64,000 bases of DNA from the NCBI GenBank assembly GCA_016712885.1, contig JADJQF010000002.1, positions 310,001-374,000 on the forward strand, in the 5' to 3' direction. A model generated the notes under the pieces. The model saw only the letters and a list, made by a program, of their open reading frames with translations. It was not told where the DNA came from and ran no database searches. Position numbers and translations under genes: made by a program. This document shows, one piece after another, positions 58,106 through 64,000 of this stretch (within the stretch, counting starts at the first letter, position 1; each line of letters starts with the position of its first letter). Source of the DNA: Candidatus Flexicrinis proximus (GTDB taxonomy: Bacteria; Chloroflexota; Anaerolineae; Aggregatilineales; Phototrophicaceae).

Positions 58106-58214
58106 ATCAGAACATCACTGGACTTACCGTGGGCCGGGGCCACAGTAATTGGTGTCTCGTATCCTGAAACATGAACACCTGATAAACTTCTGTGACTATC
58201 GCCAAGGAGGAAAG

Positions 58215-58676
58215 ATGGCCGGGAAGTACTTCGATGAACTAGAAGTCGGCGCGATCATCAGGCATGAGCTTGGCCGTACTCTCACGGAGTTCGATAACGT
58301 GCTATTCAGCAGCCTGACCCTGAACACTCAGCCGCTTCACATCAACGCAGATTTCGCAGCAAAGACCGAGTTCGGAAGACCGCTGGTGAATGGCTTATTC
58401 ACTTTAGGTTTAGCAGTGGGTATCAGTGTCAGCGATCTCACGGCAGGTACGATCGTCGCAAACCTTGGCTATGAGAACATCAGGCATCCAAAACCGATGT
58501 TTGCCGGGGATACTCTGTATGTGGAAACTGAGGTCATCGCCAGGCGTGAGAGCAAGAGCCGGCCAGATGCCGGCATCGTCACCCTGAAACATACGGGGCG
58601 TAACCAGCACGGTGAAACCACAATTGAGGTCACACGCAGTGCCTTGTTTCTCAAGAAACCAGCCGAGGGACAATAA
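58215..58676 (+). CDS. MaoC-family (R)-specific hydratase
   Basis: 153 residues from the ATG at 58215, with AAGGAGG just upstream; a frame from 58149 would add 22 residues without support. The hot-dog fold hydratase signature appears as LTLNTQPLHINADFAAKTEFGRPLVNG (here cut at residues about 38-64), with the catalytic Asp and His positions represented by NADF and PLHI. MaoC hydratases act on enoyl-CoA thioesters; the short single-domain form is like mesaconyl-CoA/methylmalyl-CoA hydratases. No partner gene is adjacent. Confidence 0.87.
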   Translation: MAGKYFDELEVGAIIRHELGRTLTEFDNVLFSSLTLNTQPLHINADFAAKTEFGRPLVNGLFTLGLAVGISVSDLTAGTIVANLGYENIRHPKPMFAGDTLYVETEVIARRESKSRPDAGIVTLKHTGRNQHGETTIEVTRSALFLKKPAEGQ

Positions 58677-58740
58677 CGAAACACCTGACCGCATCGCATC
58701 GTGGTCAGGCAACGCAGAACTTCGGCATGATATGAGCGGG

Positions 58741-59328
58741 TTACTTGACCGGGCGCCTGAATTGGCCGGTATCGGCTTTCTGAACCACCACCGGTTTGCG
58801 CCGGCGAAACCGGATCAGATAAACGATGAAGCCAAAAACCTGCATGACCAGCAGGGCAACGACGGCGCCGATTGCAGCCGTGATAATTCTCGGCCAATCC
58901 GGCCCGGCATCGGGCAGGGGTTCTGGCTGCAGCTCAACAATCGCCGTCACCGACTGTGCACCGAATTCGAGCACCGACGGTAGTTCGCCGCCAATAAGCG
59001 TAACCGTCATCGTATCGGGAGTTGTCGCGTGGTACTCCGCGCTTGTGACCTGAATCGTGTACTGTCCCGGCGGCAAAAACTGGAAGCAGATCACACCCTG
59101 CGCGGCGGTAGGCGAATCTGCCAGAAGCGCGCTCGCAACAACAATACCGCTCTCGTCAAGCAGGTCTGCTCCGATCCCATTGACGAGGAGCGTTTCCCCC
59201 TGATCTCGAACCTGATTTGCGTTCCGATCATCAAACGACCGCACACAGAATTGGCCATCGCCCTGCGCCGCAGAAGGTGCTGCGTAGGCGCTGAATAGCA
59301 CAAGCAGAAACAGGGTCAGCCTCACCAT
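58741..59328 (-). CDS. Surface-anchored SdrD_B/Cna-like protein
   Basis: 195 residues: signal peptide (LTLFLLVLFSAYAAPSAAQ), one beta domain opening CVRSFDDRNANQVRDQGE, which matches the SdrD_B/CNA-type fold, a linker, and a C-terminal membrane helix (ITAAIGAVVALLVMQVFGFIVYLI) with an Arg-rich tail. So it is anchored with the beta domain outside. The start ATG overlaps the stop of the upstream LysM gene as TAATG, implying coupling. Function unknown; probably adhesive or structural. Confidence 0.78.
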   Translation of the reverse strand: MVRLTLFLLVLFSAYAAPSAAQGDGQFCVRSFDDRNANQVRDQGETLLVNGIGADLLDESGIVVASALLADSPTAAQGVICFQFLPPGQYTIQVTSAEYHATTPDTMTVTLIGGELPSVLEFGAQSVTAIVELQPEPLPDAGPDWPRIITAAIGAVVALLVMQVFGFIVYLIRFRRRKPVVVQKADTGQFRRPVK

Positions 59329-61007
59329 TAACGCCCCCGGATGAACAGCGCCAAGCCGATACCGCCCAAGATTACAACGCCAGCCAGGCCAACGAGCAGC
59401 AGTCCACTCATTTGCAGAAGTGATTCGGACTCCATCTCCTGCGTCTGCTCGACGGGAACGACTACGGTGGCAACCTGCGCTACTTCAGTCGGCGGAATAA
59501 TCGATGTGACACCCTCCGCTGCGCCAAAACGCACGTTGGTGCGCACATTCTGCTGAACTCGAAGACTGAGTACCGCTGAGGTCGTTATGCCATATCCACC
59601 CGGCGCGATTCCGGATGCGGAATAGTCACCGGGTGCTATATCGAAAAAGCATTCCGGGGTGTCAGATGCGATCGTAGTTACTTCTCTCACGACTGTTTCG
59701 CCCTGGCGAATCTCGATGTTCCCGCCCGCCAGACTGACTTCGTCGCCTTCTTGAATACGGTTTTGGTTGACGTCTGCGAACATCCAAACACAGAGCGCAG
59801 TGACGTCAGGGGATGGTTCCGGCACCTGTGCAACCTGTGTTACGGGCGCAGGCGGCAAGTCGGTCGGAGATGGCTCAGGCGACGGTGTCATGGTGACAGT
59901 CGGTTCCGGAGTAGCGCTGGCGTCTACGGTCGGTGTTCCCAGAGTCAACACTGTAGGAGTTTGTAACACGCCCGAAAGCGTCGCGGCACCGGTCTCACCC
60001 GCCACAACTGTTGCGGTCACCCTGGCAGTCGCCGCAGGGGTCTGCGATGTCCTAGTTACCGACAGAGTCCCGGACACCTGAACAACCGCCGTCGCAGGCG
60101 TTCCTGACACTGCTACTGGCACTGTTCCCGGCGGTTTGACAATGACTTCCTGACCGAGCTGGAGGAAGTTCCGGTTGATATCCGGGTTCAGCTCAAGTAG
60201 CGCGTCCCGGGTCGTCCCGTACGCTACGGCGATGGCGTCCAGCGTGTCTCCGGATATCACGATGTGAACGATCGAACCGTCCGGGCGCGTGCCTTGCGGC
60301 TGAACAAACGGCGCAAAGGCTGGCGTCGGCAGCACATTCGCGCTGCCCGGTGTACCCGATGCCGCAGCGCCGCCACTACCGCCTACCTCCAGGATCGCAT
60401 CGTCCCAGTAGATTGCATTGGGATTACTCGGAGAGGTCTGGGTGGAATACAGGATTAAGGTTACTGCACCGCTGGCAGACGTCGCCTCTACCGTTGCCTG
60501 AACCCAACTATTGGGCGAGGCGACCCACGGTGACCAGACAACGGCGGGATTGAGTGGATTTGAGCCTCCGGTAGGGTCAATTCCTACCCGGAATTGGGCG
60601 CCTGGCGGGGGCGTACTTCCCCGCTCCATGAAGCCGCGCGCGCTGCCTTTGACATTTGTGCCGGCGGCAACCGACACGCGCTGAAAAACGGCAGTCGTAA
60701 AAGTGGCAAATCCACGCGAAATGCTTAAGGATCTCCCTCCGTCGAACTTGAACAGCCCCGTGTGCGGGTAGCCATCAGGGACCAAATTCATCCAGGTCTC
60801 CACGCGCGGTGAAGTGGCGATCCAGCCGTCCCAGGAAGGCGGCACGCCAAAGATCGTACCCTCTTCTGTACTGTCGAGGATGATGTTGAAATTGCCAGGA
60901 GTTTCAAAGCTCGGGTTTTGAAGCAGATTTCCAGATTGAGCATTTGTCCCCGCAAAAAGGGAAAATGCCGCTGCCAGAAACATGCCTACCCGGAAGAATC
61001 GTCTCAT
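59328..61007 (-). CDS. LysM surface protein with jelly-roll and SdrD-like domains
   Basis: 559 residues in this order: signal peptide ending GTNAQS; a carbohydrate-binding-like jelly roll (about 28-210) starting LLQNPSFETPG and ending AIYWDDAILEVGG; a LysM (HIVISGDTLDAIAVAYGTTRDALLELNPD, cut for length, about 247-295); a long Thr/Pro/Ala linker; an SdrD_B-like beta domain (CVWMFADVNQNRIQEGDEV, about 406-500); and a C-terminal membrane helix (GLLLVGLAGVVILGGIGLALF). It probably binds glycan and projects from the cell. The same SdrD_B fold recurs in the next gene, with which it overlaps (TAATG). Confidence 0.82.
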   Translation of the reverse strand: MRRFFRVGMFLAAAFSLFAGTNAQSGNLLQNPSFETPGNFNIILDSTEEGTIFGVPPSWDGWIATSPRVETWMNLVPDGYPHTGLFKFDGGRSLSISRGFATFTTAVFQRVSVAAGTNVKGSARGFMERGSTPPPGAQFRVGIDPTGGSNPLNPAVVWSPWVASPNSWVQATVEATSASGAVTLILYSTQTSPSNPNAIYWDDAILEVGGSGGAAASGTPGSANVLPTPAFAPFVQPQGTRPDGSIVHIVISGDTLDAIAVAYGTTRDALLELNPDINRNFLQLGQEVIVKPPGTVPVAVSGTPATAVVQVSGTLSVTRTSQTPAATARVTATVVAGETGAATLSGVLQTPTVLTLGTPTVDASATPEPTVTMTPSPEPSPTDLPPAPVTQVAQVPEPSPDVTALCVWMFADVNQNRIQEGDEVSLAGGNIEIRQGETVVREVTTIASDTPECFFDIAPGDYSASGIAPGGYGITTSAVLSLRVQQNVRTNVRFGAAEGVTSIIPPTEVAQVATVVVPVEQTQEMESESLLQMSGLLLVGLAGVVILGGIGLALFIRGR

Positions 61008-61170
61008 CGCGTGCTCCAGTAACCCGGTCGCGGTGGCAGATCGTTGAAGTGCCGGAATTATAACATAATGGGATAGTCGGATAGCGCTGCCGGCTCATAA
61101 GTCGGGAGAACGTCGGTGCGCCGTTGGTTTGTCTGGCGTTATATCTGCAGCCGCGCGCGACAGATGCTAA

Positions 61171-62238
61171 TCAGGCCGGACCTGCCCTCGGCTGCTCACG
61201 GTAAGGCGTGAAAGCCCGCAGCCATTCCTGATCATATTGAGCGATATAATCCTCGGCCAGGGCCACCAGGGCGGAATCGCCGATGAAGCATGGGGTCTTC
61301 TGATGCAGCGTGTGGGGCACAATGTCGAGAATATCGCCGATCCCGTCGGAGGCTCGGCCGCCGGCCTGTTCGGCAATAAAGGCCATGGCCTGCCCCTCAT
61401 ACATCAGGCGGAGTTTGCCGTGAGGTTTTGCGCCGCCGCCCAGTTCCCCTGGATATACAAACACGCCGCCGCGCATCAGATTTCGGTGGAAGTCCGAGAC
61501 GAGAGATCCTATGTAGCGATGCGAAAGCGGATCACTTCCCTCGCTGTGAAGTCCCTGTAAATGCTTGATAAAGCGCTGGACCCCCGGCGTCCAGAATTTC
61601 TCCCGGCCATGGTTGGCGCTGTAATATACCGGAGTCTTTGGCATCGTCATATCTGGATGACTGAGAAGAAACTCCCCTAGACTGTTATCTAGCGTAAACC
61701 CATGGACTCCCTGTCCAGTCGTGTACACGAGCATCGTGCTCGACCCATAGATCACGTAGCCGGCGGCGGCAAGGGAGCGGCCCGGTTGGAGTACATCGTC
61801 GATGGTGCCCAGTTCGCCGCCAGAAACCTTGCGATGGATGGCAAAGATCGTTCCTACGGAGACATTGACGTCGATGTTCGATGAACCATCAAGCGGATCA
61901 TATAGAAGGACATACTTGCCGCGCCCAAAATTCGCCGGAATCTCGATGATGTCTTCGTGTTCTTCGGAAGCCATGGCGCAGAGGCGCCCGGTGTGATCGC
62001 AGATCTTCCGGATTGCTTCGTCGGCAAACAGATCGAGTTTCTGCTGGCGTTCGCCATGGACGTTAGCGGTGTCGCTGCTTCCCATGATATCGCCCAGACC
62101 AAAACGAGTGGTTTCCCGGGCGATTATTTTGGCGGCCAGGGCGATGTCGTACAGCAGGTTAGTCATTGCTCCTGTTGCATCCGGGAAGTTCGCCTGTTGA
62201 TGCAGAATAAACCGCTCAATCGTCATTATGCTGGTCAT
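61171..62238 (-). CDS. fbp: Class I fructose-1,6-bisphosphatase
   Basis: 355 residues. The metal/substrate signature is YDPLDGSSNIDVNVSVGTIF, preceded by CAMASEEHED, then GELGGGAKPHGKLRLMYEG near the end. It removes phosphate from fructose 1,6-bisphosphate in gluconeogenesis or the Calvin cycle, which fits with rpe in the same window. AGGAGG lies before the ATG at 62238. It is divergent from the epimerase gene, sharing a 53-base region. Confidence 0.95.
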   Translation of the reverse strand: MTSIMTIERFILHQQANFPDATGAMTNLLYDIALAAKIIARETTRFGLGDIMGSSDTANVHGERQQKLDLFADEAIRKICDHTGRLCAMASEEHEDIIEIPANFGRGKYVLLYDPLDGSSNIDVNVSVGTIFAIHRKVSGGELGTIDDVLQPGRSLAAAGYVIYGSSTMLVYTTGQGVHGFTLDNSLGEFLLSHPDMTMPKTPVYYSANHGREKFWTPGVQRFIKHLQGLHSEGSDPLSHRYIGSLVSDFHRNLMRGGVFVYPGELGGGAKPHGKLRLMYEGQAMAFIAEQAGGRASDGIGDILDIVPHTLHQKTPCFIGDSALVALAEDYIAQYDQEWLRAFTPYREQPRAGPA

Positions 62239-62259
62239 GGCGGCACCTCCTGAGCACTA

Positions 62260-62265
62260 TATAAT
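62260..62265 (+). promoter_or_regulatory. Perfect -10 box for the epimerase gene
   Basis: TATAAT lies at 62260-62265. Transcription would start near 62272, leaving about 20 bases before the GTG at 62292, which has GGAG at 62283-62286. No good -35 is visible, as that position overlaps the fbp start. Confidence 0.4.
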
Positions 62266-62291
62266 GAGCAATTTACACTATGGAGCATATC

Positions 62292-63098
62292 GTGAACCCT
62301 ATTGCACTTCAAACGGTGCTGCTACCCGGAGTCACCCTCGATGAGAAGTTGGCAGCAGCCCGTGCCGTCGGCGCGGATGGGGTCGAGCTGCAGGTCAGCC
62401 CCGAGTTTTATGCCCAGTTACCCGAGCTAACCCGCGGGTTGGCGCGCCACGGACTGCGGGCAGCCGCGCTGCGCGTCGGCCCCACCCGCTTGATCCATCC
62501 CGAATACGGCGAGCGCGAAAGAGCACTGGTTGAGATGCGGCATGCCCTGGCGGCATCTGCAGACCTGAATGCGGCCGGGGTTGTGTTTTACGGGCACTAT
62601 GCCTCCCATTCAGTATTGCCCGACCTGCATCCATACAAGTCGCCGGTTGAACTGGAAGCCGAACTCCTGGTCACCGAGCTCCGCGCGACACTGTGCGATC
62701 TCGCCTACGCATTAGGGGCGAACCTGCTGCTGGCCCATGCCGACAGCTCCACGTCAGCGCTGCTCCGCAGTCCTCAGCACGCGGCTGTCATCCGGGCGAA
62801 ACTCGACAATCATCCGCACATTTTCGTGGCAACCAGTACCAGCCATCTGGACGCCGAACACATAGACGTCACCCAGAGTCTTGCAACTCCAGGACTCGGT
62901 TACTTCGCAGTCACGGATATGAACGGCAGGCTCCCGGGCCAAGGATCACGCGACTGGCAAATGTTAGGTGCCGCCATACAGACGAGCAGCTATGAAGGTT
63001 GGCTAACGATTGAAGGGCACTCACCAGAAGGTCTGGACGCGCTGAAAGCGGCGGTGCAGGTTCTTCGCGAAGCACTTGCACAGAAACCCCCCGACTAA
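62292..63098 (+). CDS. TIM-barrel sugar-phosphate isomerase/epimerase-like protein
   Basis: 268 residues from the GTG at 62292; an ATG at 62280 is an alternative but would leave almost no leader. AP-endonuclease-2-type barrel: ARAVGADGVELQVSPEFY, FYGHYASHSVLP, NLLLAHADSS, IFVATSTSHLD and the last strand WLTIEGHSPEG (metal ligand Glu). The family isomerises sugars such as xylose, inosose or hydroxypyruvate. The substrate is unknown. It is divergent from fbp. Confidence 0.8.
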   Translation: MNPIALQTVLLPGVTLDEKLAAARAVGADGVELQVSPEFYAQLPELTRGLARHGLRAAALRVGPTRLIHPEYGERERALVEMRHALAASADLNAAGVVFYGHYASHSVLPDLHPYKSPVELEAELLVTELRATLCDLAYALGANLLLAHADSSTSALLRSPQHAAVIRAKLDNHPHIFVATSTSHLDAEHIDVTQSLATPGLGYFAVTDMNGRLPGQGSRDWQMLGAAIQTSSYEGWLTIEGHSPEGLDALKAAVQVLREALAQKPPD

Positions 63099-63264
63099 CA
63101 GGAAACCAACAGTAAACAAACAGTACTCACATGAGCGTGGAGTTAGCGTCAGGTTGGGAACTTTCGGCGTATAGCTGGCGTCTTATGTGCGTCATTCAGT
63201 GCAAGAAAATGAGCATATACTGAATGTAACAACGACGGTATCAATCACGAAACGGACTATCAAA

Positions 63265-64000
63265 ATGCGTAAGTTCACCACCCTGCTCGCACTCGTACTG
63301 GTCTTGGCACTTGGTATAGGCGCCACCACTGCATCAGCACAGACTGCTACTGCCACGGTCGTCTACGCGACCGCCCTCAACGTTCGCACCGCGCCGAACA
63401 CGTCCGCCGGGGTTCTTGCAGTACTCGGCACTGGTATGACCTACACGGTCACAGGACGTCTCGCTGACAACTCGTGGTGGGAAATCCAAATGTATCCCGC
63501 CGGTCTGATTGGCTGGGTGTCCGGCCAGTATGTGACCATTACGAATGCCCACGTAGTTCCAGTTAAGGCTGCTCCGGGCGCAACCGCAGCGGGCGTTGGC
63601 ACTGCGACGATCACCGCATTCTTCCTGAATGCGCGGGCGATCCCGAATCCCTACTCGGGCGCTATCCTGACCACCCTGCCCCGCGGATACGTCCTGACCG
63701 CGATCGGCAAGACCAGCAGCACGCCTACCTGGTATAACGTGCGGCTTGCGGACGGCTCGACCGGTTGGATCAATGGCAATTATGCGAATATCGCCAATTC
63801 GACACTGGTCCCGGTGACCTATACCGAGCCGGGTCCGATCGGAACACCGATCCCGGCGCCTGCGTTCGGAACGGTCTACAACGTCTACTTCCTGAATGTC
63901 CGCAGCACGCCGAATCCCTATATCATGAACGTGCTCACGGTGATCGCCCGTAACCAGACGTACCAGGTCCTAGGCAAGAACACAGCCGGGACATGGTATC
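63265..64000 (+). CDS. Secreted SH3-repeat protein (3' end cut by window edge)
   Basis: The frame runs open from ATG 63265 to the end of the window (245 codons). A signal peptide (LLALVLVLALGIGATTASA) is followed by bacterial SH3 repeats. The first has ALNVRTAPNTSAGVLAVLGTG and ends GWVSGQYVTI; the second has LNARAIPNPYSGAILTTLPRG and ends GWINGNYANI; a third begins LNVRSTPNPYIMNVLTVIARN. SH3b repeats bind cell-wall peptides or glycans. The 166 bases before it hold a TATACT-like box near 63216, but no other element was recognised. Confidence 0.87.
   Translation, partial: MRKFTTLLALVLVLALGIGATTASAQTATATVVYATALNVRTAPNTSAGVLAVLGTGMTYTVTGRLADNSWWEIQMYPAGLIGWVSGQYVTITNAHVVPVKAAPGATAAGVGTATITAFFLNARAIPNPYSGAILTTLPRGYVLTAIGKTSSTPTWYNVRLADGSTGWINGNYANIANSTLVPVTYTEPGPIGTPIPAPAFGTVYNVYFLNVRSTPNPYIMNVLTVIARNQTYQVLGKNTAGTWY

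Overview
The window looks like chromosomal DNA of a Chloroflexota bacterium, probably Anaerolineae or a relative. This is judged from content only. Secreted proteins carry LysM domains and Thr-Pro-rich linkers (TPTPT and similar), glycine decarboxylase is split into two subunits, there is an F420/FMN split-barrel oxidase, L28 is of the zinc-binding type, and a 1,926-residue multidomain amylase is present. About 57 genes were found and nearly all of the sequence is coding. No prophage, insertion sequence, CRISPR array or integrase was seen. Most of the window is housekeeping and central metabolism.

Layout. 0-1.4 kb: a tail of an off-window gene and an esterase homologue that lacks its nucleophile serine. 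1.4-6.4 kb: O-antigen-ligase-like membrane protein, a serine hydroxymethyltransferase fused to the glycine-cleavage T protein, and a Nudix hydrolase. 6.5-9 kb: acyl-CoA dehydrogenase, SCO1-type copper protein, small hypothetical. 9.0-13.2 kb: single-aptamer glycine riboswitch with an intrinsic terminator, then gcvH, a MOSC protein, gcvPA and gcvPB. 13.3-15.9 kb: tRNA-Ser(CGA), moaB, enoyl-CoA hydratase, HIT protein, LOG protein. 15.8-20.9 kb: solute-binding lipoprotein, acetyltransferase, two paralogous LysM surface proteins. 20.9-23.4 kb: split-barrel oxidase, GT9, and a MoxR ATPase gene broken by a one-base frameshift. 23.5-24.5 kb: a cluster of very small genes of unknown function. 24.6-33 kb: HAD phosphatase, membrane protein, glycerate kinase, active esterase, DapA-like lyase, AlaX editing protein, acetyltransferase, beta-hydroxyacid dehydrogenase, enolase-superfamily enzyme. 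33-38.2 kb: two tandem metallophosphoesterases, ComEC, CoaBC. 38.3-44.1 kb: the giant GH13 amylase. 44.2-47.8 kb: GT4, biotin carboxylase, aldo/keto reductase. 48-58.7 kb: rpe, rpmB, a FakA-FakB-FakB set, recG with a long N-terminal extension, coaD, coiled-coil protein, repeat-containing membrane protein, a candidate structured RNA, MaoC hydratase. 58.7-64 kb: LysM/SdrD-like surface proteins, fructose-1,6-bisphosphatase, TIM-barrel epimerase, and a partial SH3-repeat secreted protein.

How the parts fit. The strongest functional theme is glycine and one-carbon metabolism. The H and P proteins sit under a glycine riboswitch. The T protein is fused to serine hydroxymethyltransferase 3 kb upstream, outside that control, so glycine, serine and methylene-tetrahydrofolate may be handled by one bifunctional enzyme. 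The L protein (lpd) is not in the window. A second theme is the cell surface: polymer ligase, GT9/GT4 transferases, LysM proteins, amylase and SH3 repeats.

The observations most worth following are the GlyA-GcvT fusion with an extra truncated GcvT/YgfZ-like module between its halves, the small-gene cluster at 23.5-24.5 kb, the candidate RNA at about 58.0 kb, the RecG extension, and a set of enzymes that have lost signature residues or domains (esterase, ComEC lactamase domain, biotin carboxylase).
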